From assembly GCA_037443945.1 (NCBI GenBank), contig JBBINH010000003.1:91165-155164 (forward strand): a stretch of DNA of 64,000 nucleotides, given 5' to 3'. The notes beneath the pieces were generated by a model. The model had not been told where the DNA came from, made no database searches, and saw only the letters and a list, made by a program, of their open reading frames with translations. Positions 50,562 to 59,951 of this stretch are shown here, piece after piece. Numbering within the stretch: position 1 is the stretch's first letter; each line of letters opens with the position of its first letter. Source of the stretch: SSF26 sp037443945. GTDB lineage: Bacteria; Chloroflexota; Anaerolineae; J102. The position numbers and the translations under genes are program-made.

Positions 50562-52213
50562 GGCTTATCCTCCAGGAACGATCGCAGACGTTCGGCTTCC
50601 GATAGGGGTCTTCCGGCCGCATCCACGGCGACACAGGCGCCGCCGAGGATGGCCGTACGCACGCGGCCACGGCCAAAGGGGTTGTTGCGCAGTTGCGGGG
50701 CGTCGAGAATGCCGCTGGTAACGGCACGCGTCAGCGTGGCGGGATCGGTGAACGGATCGGGGCAATCGGGGGGGGCCAGACGGCGGATGGCCTCCAGGGT
50801 GACGGCCGCCTCGGACACCAGATGCCGCCGACGTTCCTGCACACGCGGGTCATGCGTCATATCGGGTTGCCCCTGCAGAGCGTTTTCGATGGCACGACGG
50901 GCCAGATGACAGGCTTCGATGATCTCGGCCGCAGTGGCAGCGTGATCGGCCTCGGTGTGACCGACGACATGCACGATATGGGGCCGCAGCGCCATTTGCA
51001 CGTACACACTGGCGGCCAGATGAGCACGGGCAGCATCGGGATGGAGGGGATAGCTCAGCAGCCCCGTGCGGGTCTGCCGCCAGATGCGAAAATCAGGTCC
51101 TGCCAGCGGTTCGATAAGGTCGAGCACGGCCAACATCTTGGCCAGATCCATGGCATCGCTGAGGCCGGGCGGGCTGTTGAACATGAGCTGGGCGATGTAA
51201 TCGCGCACGCCCAGGGCGCGGGCATTGTAGGCCGACAAATAGGCGGCCACGACAAAGACCACATCCGGCGCGTCCCGCATCCCCCAGTGGTGGGGCTCGT
51301 TCAGTTCCACCGGGATGTCGTGCCGGCCGTACCACGCCATCACCTCCTGGTGCTGGCGGATGGACCCCTCCAGGTCCCAGGGCCCGCGACCGTCCATCTG
51401 ATTGAACCAGAAGAGCGGGATGGCGCACCAGGCGATGCGGATCGTCTCGACATAAAGCTCGGCCAGGCGCAGGAAATCATCTGTGCCGGAGTAGGTGCGC
51501 AAAAGCGGGAAATTGCCACGACGACTGGCCGCATACAGGCGGCGGAAATCGTCGGCGCTCCGCACCGGAACCCCACCGGCCCCGCGGCGTCGCGGGTCCT
51601 GACGTTCGGGATGGAAAAAGTTGGCCTGGGCATCCTGGTCGGTGCCCAGCGAGATGACATCGAGGACTTTGGCTTCGGCAATGGCGGCGATACCGGCTTC
51701 CGTGGCTTCGAGCGTGGGCAGACCGAAGTGGTGACGCAGCAAAGGAAAAGGCTGCTTCCAGCGAATGCGGGCCACGGTGGTCTGGGGATAATCGGCCTCG
51801 GTGGCGGCGTCTGTCGGTTGACCTTTCAGATAGGCGAGGACCGTTTCGGCCGCTTCGCCCCCTTCGAAGACGCGTTCGAAAAAGCCGAGCGCCCGTGCAC
51901 GCGCGGCCACCGGCGGTGTACCGCCGAAGGCAAAACGCACCCCACGCCGGTAGAGCCCATCCGCCGCCTCGGCGAACTCGGCCAGCAGTCGCTCGCCGGT
52001 TTCCGGCGTCAACCGATAGGAAACGCCCACCAGGTCGGCCTGTTCGCGTGCGGCAGCGGCCATCACCTCGTCAATAGGCGTAGCCGGTCCCAGAAAGACG
52101 GTGCGCCAGCCTGCGGCTTCGGCCAGTTGCAAAAAGCGGGTGACCCCGGCCACGTGCACACATTCGCCCAGAGCGGCCGCTACGACAACGGGTTGTTTTT
52201 GATCAGCATTCAT
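50558..52213 (-). CDS. B12-binding domain fused to a glutamate-mutase-E-like barrel (putative mutase)
   Basis: 551 residues. Residues ~8-130 are a cobalamin-binding Rossmann domain (VVVAAALGECVHVAGVTRFL, with CxHxxG in place of the usual DxHxxG, VGVSYRLTPETGERLL, FAFGG). Residues ~150-470 resemble the epsilon subunit barrel of methylaspartate/ornithine-type mutases (LLRTYSGTDDFLRL, IPLFWFNQMDGRGPWDLEGS, HDIPVELNEPHHWGMRDAPD, FNSPPGLSDAMDLAKMLAVL). In glutamate mutase these parts are separate proteins; here S-like and E-like parts are fused in that order. It overlaps lon and the opine-dehydrogenase-like gene by four bases each. The reaction is unknown. Confidence 0.75.
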   Translation of the reverse strand: MNADQKQPVVVAAALGECVHVAGVTRFLQLAEAAGWRTVFLGPATPIDEVMAAAAREQADLVGVSYRLTPETGERLLAEFAEAADGLYRRGVRFAFGGTPPVAARARALGFFERVFEGGEAAETVLAYLKGQPTDAATEADYPQTTVARIRWKQPFPLLRHHFGLPTLEATEAGIAAIAEAKVLDVISLGTDQDAQANFFHPERQDPRRRGAGGVPVRSADDFRRLYAASRRGNFPLLRTYSGTDDFLRLAELYVETIRIAWCAIPLFWFNQMDGRGPWDLEGSIRQHQEVMAWYGRHDIPVELNEPHHWGMRDAPDVVFVVAAYLSAYNARALGVRDYIAQLMFNSPPGLSDAMDLAKMLAVLDLIEPLAGPDFRIWRQTRTGLLSYPLHPDAARAHLAASVYVQMALRPHIVHVVGHTEADHAATAAEIIEACHLARRAIENALQGQPDMTHDPRVQERRRHLVSEAAVTLEAIRRLAPPDCPDPFTDPATLTRAVTSGILDAPQLRNNPFGRGRVRTAILGGACVAVDAAGRPLSEAERLRSFLEDKP

Positions 52214-54795
52214 CCTCCACTCCTCTCACAACCAAAGGATTCATAGACGGGCAGCGCTTCTTCGCCCTCTGCAGGTTCTTCCTCGTTCTCCTCTCCGTCT
52301 TCCGCCGGCAACGGCGCTGCCGGCAGCCCGGCTGCCGGCAAGGCCGAGACCTCAGGAGCCAGGGCCACCTGCCAGACTGCGTCTACCGTGCGCACAAAGT
52401 GGATGTGCAATGCCTCTCGCACGGCCGCAGGCACCTCCTCCAGATCACCCTGATTGGCTTCGGGCAGGATGACCGTGTGCAGGCCATGGCGATGCGCCGC
52501 CAGCACCTTCTCGCGGATGCCGCCCACCCGCGTGACCCGCCCGCGCAGGGTGATCTCTCCGCTCATGGCCACCCCCTCGACCACGCGGCGGCCCGTGACC
52601 AGGGAGAGGATGGCCGTGGCGATGGCAATCCCGGCCGAAGGCCCGTCCTTGGGCTGAGCACCCGAGGGGACATGGATGTGGATGTCGTGTTCTTCAAACC
52701 AACGGGGCTCCACTCCGTAGCGATCGGCCACACTGCGCACGTAGCTCAGCGCAGCCATCGCCGATTCCTTCATGATGGTGCCCAATTGACCGGTCAGAGT
52801 CAGTCGGCCCTTGCCGGGCATGGCCGTGGCCTCGACAAAAAGCACCTGACCGCCCACAGGTGTCCAGGCCAGACCCGTGGCCACGCCGGGGATCTCGACA
52901 CGTTCGTATTCCTCGACCAGATAACGAGGGCGCCCCAACCAGGTGGGCACATCCGCCGCCGTGATCGTCACCCGCACCGATTCCCCCGCCGCCACCCGTG
53001 TGGCCACCTTGCGACAGATGGCGCCGATCCGACGCTCCAGCTCGCGCACCCCGGCCTCCTGGGTGTATTCATGCACGATGCGATAGAGCGCCTGGTCCTC
53101 AAAGACGATTTCATCGCCCTGCAGGCCGTTCTCGCACAACTGACGGGCCAGCAGGTGCCGCCGCGCAATCTGCACTTTATCGGCGTCGGTATAGCTGGAA
53201 AGCTGGATGATCTCCATGCGATCGCGCAGAGGACCGGGGATGGGGTCGAGCCAGTTGGCCGTGGTGATGAAGAAAACCTCCGACAGATCGAAAGGCACAT
53301 CGAGATAGTGATCGCGAAATTCGCGGTTTTGCTCGGGGTCAAGCACTTCCAACAGCGCCGCGGCCGGATCCCCACGGAAATCACGGCCCAGCTTATCCAC
53401 CTCGTCGAGCATGAAGACGGGGTTGCGCGATTCGACCCGGCGCAACGCCTGGATAATCCGGCCCGGCATCGAACCGATGTACGTGCGACGAAAGCCCCGG
53501 ATTTCGGCCTCGTCACGGATGCCGCCCAACGCCAGGCGCACGAACTTGCGGTTGAGGGCGCGGGCGATACTCAATCCCAGGCTGGTTTTGCCCACGCCGG
53601 GCGGGCCCACGAAGCAGAGGATGACCCCTTCGCGCGTGCGGCGCAGGGCGTCGCGCGGCTCGTCCTCGCCGACCGTCCGCCGTTCCTGGCGCAGTTTGCG
53701 TACGGCCAGGAACTCGATGATGCGGTCCTTGATGTCGTCCAGGTCATAATGGTCCTCGTCCAGCACCTGGCGGGCATGGCGGACATCGAGGTTGTCCTCG
53801 GTACGCTTTTGCCAGGGCAGGGACAGCAGCCAATCGAGATACGTCTTGATGACCGCATACTCGGCGGCCTGGACGGGCATGCGACGCATGCGGTCGAGTT
53901 CGCGACGGGCTTCCTTTTCGGCTTCGGGGCTCATACCGGCGGCGGCGATGCGCTGTTCCAATTCGGCGATCTCGGTGGCCTGGCCGCTGTCTTCACCTAA
54001 CTCGCGCTGGATGGCCTCCATTTGTTTGCGCAGATAAAAATCGCGCTGGGCCTTTTGCATCTCGCTCTGGGCTTCTTGTTGGATTTTCTGCGCCAGCTCG
54101 CGGACTTCGACCTCGGTCTGCAGGAAGGCGCTCAGACGCCGCAACTTGGCGGCCAAAGGGTCGGTCTCGAGCAAAGCCTGGGCATCGTCCAGCTTCAAGC
54201 CGGCACTGGCGGCAATGAGATAGACCATCTGGCGGATGTTGGCGGCATTGCGCACGGCCGATTCCAGCTCGTTGGGCAACTGAGGCGAGAGGGCCACCAG
54301 ACCGGCAAAGAGGTCCTGGCACGTGCGGCCTAGGGCCTGTTCTTCGGCATCACCGGTAATCTGATCCGGGAGCAGCGTCACCTCGACCTGCAGGTACGGC
54401 TCGGTGGCCACATACCCGGTGATGCGCACCCGTTCCAGTCCCTGGATGATGACGCGGATGTTGCCGTCGGGCAGCGGTAGAACGCGTTCGATCCGGGCCA
54501 CGACTCCCACCGGGTGGATATCCTCCGGTCCCGGTTCTTCTTTATTCGGATCGCGGCTGGCCGCCAGGACGAGCAGCCGTTGTTTGCGCGCCGTCAGGTC
54601 TTCAAGCAGACGCCGCGAACGGGGTTGCCCGATGGTCACAGGCAACCAAATCAGGGGAAAAAGCACAAGACCCCGTAAGGGCAATAGCGGCAGAACAGGG
54701 GGCAGGTCAAAAGGCGTCTGGATCCCGGTGCCTTTCGACAAGGGTGTTGTTTCCCCTTCGCGCCCCTGGCCGGCCACAAACGAGGGATAGGTCAT
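52210..54795 (-). CDS. lon: ATP-dependent protease Lon
   Basis: 861 residues. N-terminal LON substrate domain (LPLLPLRGLVLFPLIWLPVT), coiled coil, AAA+ module (GPPGVGKTS, FMLDEVDKLGRDFRG) and the S16 protease domain with the Ser in KDGPSAGIA and the Lys in GGIREKVLAAHRHG. The C-terminus carries an acidic ~45-residue tail (EDGEENEEEPAEGEEALP) not typical of Lon. The gene order lon, B12 mutase-like, opine-dehydrogenase-like with ATGA overlaps makes one transcription unit. Confidence 0.96.
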   Translation of the reverse strand: MTYPSFVAGQGREGETTPLSKGTGIQTPFDLPPVLPLLPLRGLVLFPLIWLPVTIGQPRSRRLLEDLTARKQRLLVLAASRDPNKEEPGPEDIHPVGVVARIERVLPLPDGNIRVIIQGLERVRITGYVATEPYLQVEVTLLPDQITGDAEEQALGRTCQDLFAGLVALSPQLPNELESAVRNAANIRQMVYLIAASAGLKLDDAQALLETDPLAAKLRRLSAFLQTEVEVRELAQKIQQEAQSEMQKAQRDFYLRKQMEAIQRELGEDSGQATEIAELEQRIAAAGMSPEAEKEARRELDRMRRMPVQAAEYAVIKTYLDWLLSLPWQKRTEDNLDVRHARQVLDEDHYDLDDIKDRIIEFLAVRKLRQERRTVGEDEPRDALRRTREGVILCFVGPPGVGKTSLGLSIARALNRKFVRLALGGIRDEAEIRGFRRTYIGSMPGRIIQALRRVESRNPVFMLDEVDKLGRDFRGDPAAALLEVLDPEQNREFRDHYLDVPFDLSEVFFITTANWLDPIPGPLRDRMEIIQLSSYTDADKVQIARRHLLARQLCENGLQGDEIVFEDQALYRIVHEYTQEAGVRELERRIGAICRKVATRVAAGESVRVTITAADVPTWLGRPRYLVEEYERVEIPGVATGLAWTPVGGQVLFVEATAMPGKGRLTLTGQLGTIMKESAMAALSYVRSVADRYGVEPRWFEEHDIHIHVPSGAQPKDGPSAGIAIATAILSLVTGRRVVEGVAMSGEITLRGRVTRVGGIREKVLAAHRHGLHTVILPEANQGDLEEVPAAVREALHIHFVRTVDAVWQVALAPEVSALPAAGLPAAPLPAEDGEENEEEPAEGEEALPVYESFGCERSGG

Positions 54796-55091
54796 GCTCG
54801 GCCATCTCCAAAAACCGAATGGGAAACGATTCCATCATAACACAACCGCCTTGCTGCGGAGAAACCCAGGCGGTGCCAAGCAAGGCCTTGGCGGAATTCT
54901 CGACAGGCACATCCCCTGCGCGCGGTCGTTTCTCGGCCTTGGGCCACCTGCCCACGGGGCCTCTCGTGCACCGGGCCCATAATGTCGTCTTTAGTCCGGC
55001 CTTGCTGAAAGCCTTTTGTAAGCTTCTTAACCGTTTTTGACCCGCTACTCAAACGACCTGTTTCCGTCTTGGACTATAGCGAGATCTTGCC

Positions 55092-55349
55092 ATGAACCAA
55101 TCCAAGCAAGCAATCGATCTCTTTGATGAATTCATCGAAGACCTCATGGCGGGAGCCACACCGCGGGTGTACACCCGCATGGCCGCCGTCCTGGGGATCG
55201 AGGTGCAGGAGCTGGAGGAGTTACTCCTGCTTTTTGCCTGGGCCCACTATCTGCAGTATTGGGCACAAGCCTATCGTCATCGCAACGATGGTCAGAAAGC
55301 GCAGAACCCTCAAACCGAGGCGGTTTCCGAGGGGAGCAGCGATTTATGA
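55092..55349 (+). CDS. Small protein of unknown function (85 aa)
   Basis: MNQSKQAIDLFDEFIEDLMA then a helix-rich middle (MAAVLGIEVQELEELLLLFA) and a basic tail. It is acidic at the start and has helix-turn patterning, with usual codon use. The preceding 296 bases between lon and this gene show nothing else certain. Its end overlaps the convergent GNAT gene by 40 bases. No function proposed. Confidence 0.5.
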   Translation: MNQSKQAIDLFDEFIEDLMAGATPRVYTRMAAVLGIEVQELEELLLLFAWAHYLQYWAQAYRHRNDGQKAQNPQTEAVSEGSSDL

Positions 55350-55840
55350 TAGATGGCCAGTCGTTCCCGTCGGGTGCCGATGACCACACGCGTCATCTGC
55401 CCGGTCGCCCGATAACCCATCTGCGTCCAAAAGCGCACTTCGGCCCGGTCGCTCAGGGGCAGGGCCAGACGGATGGCCGTCATCTCGGTGCCGATCCGCA
55501 GCCATTCCTCCAGAATGCGCACGGCCCACGAGGCGATCGCCTGCCGATCGCCCGGTGTTTCATCGGCCAGGATAAGCGCCCCCAACCAGACGATGCCCGG
55601 CTGTGGATGGGCAAAGCGCAGGTCGAGGCAGCCGATCAACAGCCGGCGTTCCCACCAGATGCCCACCAGATGCCGGTCCTCGCTCTCCAGGACATCGCGA
55701 TACACCCAGGCGGCGTAATCGGGGCCGGGCTGACCCTCGGCGTGGGTGCGGAAATAGCCCCGACTCCGTTCATAAAGCGCCTGCAAGGCAGGCAGGTCGT
55801 CGGCACCGAGCCGACGCAGGGTGATGGGAGGAGGTCTCAT
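55310..55840 (-). CDS. GNAT-family N-acetyltransferase-like protein
   Basis: 176 residues. ITLRRLGADDLPALQALYER at the start, VGIWWERRLLIGCLDLRFAH, and the acetyl-CoA region ASWAVRILEEWLRIGTEM, followed by RFWTQMGYRATGQMTRVV. The usual Q/RxxGxG/A loop is weak (GDRQAIAS), so the activity may be altered. The ATG at 55840 lies two codons after an in-frame TTG. The gene ends inside the tail of the small gene at 55092. Confidence 0.78.
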   Translation of the reverse strand: MRPPPITLRRLGADDLPALQALYERSRGYFRTHAEGQPGPDYAAWVYRDVLESEDRHLVGIWWERRLLIGCLDLRFAHPQPGIVWLGALILADETPGDRQAIASWAVRILEEWLRIGTEMTAIRLALPLSDRAEVRFWTQMGYRATGQMTRVVIGTRRERLAIYHKSLLPSETASV

Positions 55841-55879
55841 CCGCAAACGGGGTGAGCAGGCCGCCCCAACCGGCGATGT

Positions 55880-56605
55880 TCAGCGTCGCGGGGCCGTTTC
55901 CAGCGCCTGGCGCAGCTTGATGATGGTATCGGGAGGATAATAGCCCTTGGGCAAGGAGACATTGGCATAGACCAGGCTGCGTGGACCGAGGAGGACGCCG
56001 GGGTTGAGGACGCTGTTACAGCCGGTCTGGGCTTCATCACCCAAGACGGCGCCGAATTTGGTCAGGCCGGTATCGTAGTCCTGGCCGGCGATCCGGAGAT
56101 GGAGGGTGGGCCGCTTGCCCGTCAGGGGGTCTTTCGTGCTGACCAGGCTCAGGTTCGAGAGCTTGGTGCCGGCGCCCAGATTGACGCCACGGCCCAGGAT
56201 GCTGTCGCCGACATAGGCAAAATGGGGAGCGTGGGCGCCGGGCAAAAAGATGCTGTGTTTGACCTCGCTGGCATGGCCGATGACGCAGCCGTCGCCCAGA
56301 AGGACATGGCCGCGCACATAGGCGCCCTGGCGGATCTCGCAGTTGGCGCCGATCACGGTCGGGCCGATAATGTAGGCGCCCGGTTCGACCACGGTGCCGG
56401 GTCCGATGACGATAGGCCCTGGCCCTAGGCAGGCGCCCCCGCGTATTTCCCCTTCGATATGACAGCCGACACCGTCAAGACGACGCTGCAGATAGGCCTC
56501 AAGGCGGTGTAGGGCTTCCCAGACGAACGCCATATCGGCGAAGAGGTCGGCGAAGGGAACCTTGTCGAGATCGAAAAAGGCCTGAGGGGAGAGATCGACG
56601 GTCAT
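55880..56605 (-). CDS. Left-handed beta-helix acyltransferase/UDP-sugar enzyme-like protein
   Basis: 241 residues dominated by hexapeptide repeats (IGPGTVVEPGAYIIGPTVIG, CEIRQGAYVRGHVLLGDGCV, ILGRGVNLGAGTKLSNLSLV), as in GlmU C-domains and related sugar-nucleotide transferases. The nucleotidyl part is absent. An N-terminal helix (FADMAFVWEALHRLEAYLQR) precedes the helix. It is upstream of the GNAT gene and downstream of a glycosyltransferase, suggesting envelope sugar work. Confidence 0.82.
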   Translation of the reverse strand: MTVDLSPQAFFDLDKVPFADLFADMAFVWEALHRLEAYLQRRLDGVGCHIEGEIRGGACLGPGPIVIGPGTVVEPGAYIIGPTVIGANCEIRQGAYVRGHVLLGDGCVIGHASEVKHSIFLPGAHAPHFAYVGDSILGRGVNLGAGTKLSNLSLVSTKDPLTGKRPTLHLRIAGQDYDTGLTKFGAVLGDEAQTGCNSVLNPGVLLGPRSLVYANVSLPKGYYPPDTIIKLRQALETAPRR

Positions 56606-56624
56606 AGGCGGAAAGTGGGTAGGA

Positions 56625-57758
56625 TCAGGAGGACGCAGCCGCTTGCTCCAGCACGGCTAGGATAGCGCGTGCCGCTTGCGGCCAGGAAAAGCGGGTCAAG
56701 TTGGCCTGCCCGGCGGCCACCAGGCGCGCCCGCAGGTCGGCATCGGTGAGCACGCGGATCAAAGCGGCGGCCATCGCCTCGACGGACAAGGGGGCGAAGT
56801 ACAGAGCGCCTTCGCCGGCAACCTCGGGCAACGACGAGGCCCGGGCACAGACAAGGGGCACGGCGCTGGCCTGGGCCTCGAGGACGGGAAAGCCAAAGCC
56901 CTCGTAGAGGGAAGGGAAGGCATAGCAAGACGCCGCCGCATAAAGGGCAGGCAGATCGTGCACCCGGACAAAACCGGGAAAGCGCACAACCCCCTCCAGA
57001 CCGAGCGCTCGTACCTTATCGTAGAGCAAACGGCTTTGGTAACCGGGGCTGCCGGCCAGGATCAGGAATAACTGACGCCGGGGCAATTCCCGGCGCACCA
57101 GGGCAAAGGCCTCGATAAGACGTTCCAGATTCTTGCGGGGTTGCAAGGTGCCGACATGGAAGATGTACTCGGCCTGATCGGGAAGGCCGTAGCTGCGACG
57201 CACGGTGAGCTGGCGATTGCGGTCGAATTCAGGCCGAAAATCGCTGTCCAGGGCAGGATAAACGACATGAATCCGTTCGGGATCGGCGCCGTAAAGTCGG
57301 ATTAGGTCGTTTTTCGTGGCCTGGGAGTCGGCGATCACGCGCGTAGCCACGCGCACATGGCGTCGTGTGCTCCAGCGCAGATACCACCGTTCGCGGGCGG
57401 GATGAGCCTCGGGGAAATGCTCGTAGCCCAGATCGTGGACGGTGACGACGCTCGGACGCGGACCGAGCAGAGGCAAGACATGGGCCGGGACGAAAAGGAC
57501 ATCGGGTCGATGACGCCACGTGTAGGGCCCCAGCGCCGTATGCGTCCACAGGCGGCCGCCAGGCATTCGCGAGGGGATGACAATCAGGCGCGCTTTGCTC
57601 GCCAGGAACTCGCGATCGAGCACGCGCATCGGCACATAGAGCAAGAACTCGTGCTCGGTTTCCAGGGCCAACAGCGCCTTGATCAGTTCCCGATTATACC
57701 GTTCGGTGCCCGTACGGCGGGCGCTCAGTGCGCGCGAGGCATCAATACCGATACGCAT
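56625..57758 (-). CDS. Glycosyltransferase family 4 (GT-B)
   Basis: 377 residues. RIGIDASRALSARRTGTERY at the N-terminus, PSVVTVHDLGYEHFPEAHPA, IFHVGTLQPRKNLERLIEAF, and the nucleotide-sugar site SLYEGFGFPVLEAQASAVPL with the EX7E pattern. It would transfer a sugar from a nucleotide donor onto a lipid or polymer. The gap to the hexapeptide-repeat gene is 19 bases, so the two are likely coexpressed. No strong RBS precedes the ATG. Confidence 0.93.
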   Translation of the reverse strand: MRIGIDASRALSARRTGTERYNRELIKALLALETEHEFLLYVPMRVLDREFLASKARLIVIPSRMPGGRLWTHTALGPYTWRHRPDVLFVPAHVLPLLGPRPSVVTVHDLGYEHFPEAHPARERWYLRWSTRRHVRVATRVIADSQATKNDLIRLYGADPERIHVVYPALDSDFRPEFDRNRQLTVRRSYGLPDQAEYIFHVGTLQPRKNLERLIEAFALVRRELPRRQLFLILAGSPGYQSRLLYDKVRALGLEGVVRFPGFVRVHDLPALYAAASCYAFPSLYEGFGFPVLEAQASAVPLVCARASSLPEVAGEGALYFAPLSVEAMAAALIRVLTDADLRARLVAAGQANLTRFSWPQAARAILAVLEQAAASS

Positions 57759-57888
57759 GGGTGGATACAGGTCGACGAGGGGAAACGTGTTGACCCGTAT
57801 TCTAGCAGAGGCCAGCCCTTATGGGCGACATCCGCCCCTTTGGCCAATGCCCCATGCGATCGCGGCCTTCGCCCCCGGCTCCCCTGAC

Positions 57889-58560
57889 TCAGCGGTGGCC
57901 GCAGCCGGGGATAGATCTGTCCGCCGAGGACCGCGTTGCTGTCGGAACAACGGTCGGTGTCGGCGTAGGCACCGGCGTCCAGTAGCTGCGCAGTTTGCGA
58001 CGGAAGGCGAGATCGCCGCCCGGTCGTTCCTTATCGCCGATCACAAAGCCATAACGTCCCGGTTGACCCTCAGGATGCCATACGGCCACCAAGTAACGGC
58101 CGCTCTCCGGTAAGGTCACCCGTTGCGATTGACGCTGCCAATAGGATGTGCGGCTGAACGGCTCGAAAAAGGTGGAGGCGGGACCGGAGGGTGGTGGGAG
58201 GAGCAAGGCCCCGCTTTCGGGCGGGCGCTCCACCCTTGCCGGCAAGGCTACGACGGGCAGGCCGGGGCCGAACAAAGCCATGACCGGGGCGAAGTCCTCC
58301 TGGCCGGCAATTTGCGGGATAACCACTTCCAGCAGAATGCGCTGACCGGCCTGCCCCTTGAAGGCAAAGTAGTCCACATCGGTCCCGTTCTCCAGGGTAG
58401 CGTAGACCACGGTGGAGATGGTGGGGTCATCGAGCAACCACGGCGCGGCGGCGGTGGTGTCCTTTTCCTCGAAGTAGGGACGATGAGCCGCCGCGCGTGC
58501 GGCCGAGATGAACATCGCCATCAGAACAAGCAAGAGAGCCGGATACAATCGGCGTGGCAT
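57889..58560 (-). CDS. Exported protein of unknown function (223 aa)
   Basis: Signal peptide MPRRLYPALLLVLMAMFISA, then a beta-rich domain typical of pre-peptidase-like (PPC) jelly rolls (DVDYFAFKGQAGQRILLEVV, RVTLPESGRYLVAVWHPEGQ, PGRYGFVIGD) and a Pro/Thr end (VPTPTPTVVPTATRS). PPC-like domains are usually parts of exported enzymes; here the domain is alone. GAGG stands seven bases before the ATG at 58560. Confidence 0.75.
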   Translation of the reverse strand: MPRRLYPALLLVLMAMFISAARAAAHRPYFEEKDTTAAAPWLLDDPTISTVVYATLENGTDVDYFAFKGQAGQRILLEVVIPQIAGQEDFAPVMALFGPGLPVVALPARVERPPESGALLLPPPSGPASTFFEPFSRTSYWQRQSQRVTLPESGRYLVAVWHPEGQPGRYGFVIGDKERPGGDLAFRRKLRSYWTPVPTPTPTVVPTATRSSADRSIPGCGHR

Positions 58561-58658
58561 TTTCTGTCCTCGTGGACTGGGATCCGATGCGTGGGGTCGC
58601 AACGGTTGGGGAACGTCGGCGAGGGCTCGGCCGCAATCCGGCAACCCTGGCCGTCGTT

Positions 58659-59294
58659 TTAGGTCAAGTCCAGGGTCCCCCTGTGGCCTTCGGCATAGGC
58701 GGCCAGGATGCGCGCGGCCACATCCTCCGGAGCCATGGCGCCGGGTGGCAGTCGGAAAGGAACCTTGGACCACAGTGGGGTGTTCACGGCAGCCGGCCGT
58801 ACCACCGTCACCTTTTGCTGGCGCTGTTCTTTGCGCAGGGCTTCGGCGAAGGCCTCCAACCCTGCCTTGGCGGCCGCATAGGCCGCCAGTCCCGGCAGAC
58901 GCATGCGCTCGCTAATGGCGCCCAGGAAGAAAAGGTGAGCATCGGGGGCCAGCAAGGGCAGGCTGTAATGGGTTGCGAAAAAGGCGCCGGTTAGGTTGGC
59001 ATCCAGAATGCGCCGCCACACCTCGGGTGTCATGGCGCTTACGGTGGCCGAGGTGATATCGCCGGCGGCATAGACCCACAGGTCCACGGCCTCTACCTCC
59101 TGGGCGGCAGCCATCACCGCCTGCTGCACGGTGGAGGGATTGCTCAGGTCGACATCGAAGGCATAAGCCGCCAGACCCGTAAAGCGGTCGGCCTGCCGCG
59201 CCATCGCCACCACGGTCCACCCTTCATGGTGCAGGCGTCGCAGCAGGGCCTGGCCGATGCCGCCATGCGCGCCCCAAATCATGGCCGTCTTCAT
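58659..59294 (-). CDS. Short-chain dehydrogenase/reductase
   Basis: 211 residues. WGAHGGIGQALLRRL is the cofactor glycine loop, YAAGDIT the NAG-like motif, and YAAAKAGLEAF the catalytic YxxxK; the upstream Ser is in FFLGAISERMRL. The substrate is unknown. Its ATG overlaps the stop of the peroxiredoxin-like gene by four bases, so the two are coexpressed and coupled. Confidence 0.9.
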   Translation of the reverse strand: MKTAMIWGAHGGIGQALLRRLHHEGWTVVAMARQADRFTGLAAYAFDVDLSNPSTVQQAVMAAAQEVEAVDLWVYAAGDITSATVSAMTPEVWRRILDANLTGAFFATHYSLPLLAPDAHLFFLGAISERMRLPGLAAYAAAKAGLEAFAEALRKEQRQQKVTVVRPAAVNTPLWSKVPFRLPPGAMAPEDVAARILAAYAEGHRGTLDLT

Positions 59295-59776
59295 GGGGTT
59301 GCTCCGTGCTCGCGATGGAGTTGGTCCAGAAGGGCCAACAGCTCGCGATTAGGCACGATATCCTGCATGCTGTCACCGTAATGCCGGAAACGCACATGGC
59401 CCTGCTTGTCCACGACGATCAGGGCGGGCATGCGCCCGAGCTTCAGCAGCTTGACTTCCTGGCCATAACGATTCGCCACGGTATGATCGGGATCCGGCAA
59501 TCCCACATAAGGCAGTTTCTCCTTCTGCCAGTAATCGGCAAAAGCCCGGCGATCCTCCGGCCCGATGACGAGGATCTCGGCCTCGCGCTGCACAAACTGG
59601 TCGTAGTCTTGACGCAACTGCGCCATATGCCGGCGGCAGAACGGTCACATGAAGCCGCGGTTGAACACGAGCACGACGTGCTTGCGGCCCCGAAAGTCGG
59701 AGAGGGAAACGGGCCGCCCGGTCCAATCGGCCAGGGTGAAATCGGGAGCAGGCAGGTTTTCAGCGGGTTTTGTCAT
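59291..59776 (-). CDS. Peroxiredoxin-like protein with in-frame UGA at the redox site (candidate selenoprotein)
   Basis: 161 residues if UGA is read as Sec. The fold is thioredoxin-like AhpC/TSA: LPAPDFTLADWTGRPVSLSD, VVLVFNRGFM, then codon 44 UGA (59647-59645), then PFCRRHMAQLRQDYDQF. The UGA replaces the first cysteine of the CPFC-type motif, giving U-P-F-C with C47. Both halves are in one frame and the family match runs through it, so it is not a broken gene. AGAGG stands eight bases before the ATG. A possible bacterial SECIS stem starts five bases after the UGA (59618-59639), with loop GGCATAT. No sel genes are in the window. Confidence 0.8.
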
Positions 59777-59922
59777 GGTCGTTACCTCTGGAACGGCATG
59801 GGGGAGGGTGTGCGGCCGTTGCACGGACTTGCGGTGATGAACGAGGGGGGGTGAACGGCGAGCAATGGCGGTATTCGGCGAACGATTCGTTGCGGCCGAT
59901 AGCTCAAAAAATCTGTGCAAAT

Positions 59923-59951
59923 GTTATACAGAGCGTACAATATATGAACAA
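59923..59951 (-). promoter_or_regulatory. Promoter of the peroxiredoxin-SDR pair
   Basis: TTGTTC (59951-59946), 17 bases, TATAAC (59928-59923) on the minus strand; the leader would be about 140 bases. Confidence 0.5.

Noticed and set aside
59291..59776. The peroxiredoxin-like gene as a simple nonsense pseudogene
   Set aside because: The single stop is UGA exactly at the redox cysteine position, the second cysteine and all flanking motifs are intact, and the frame is preserved on both sides.
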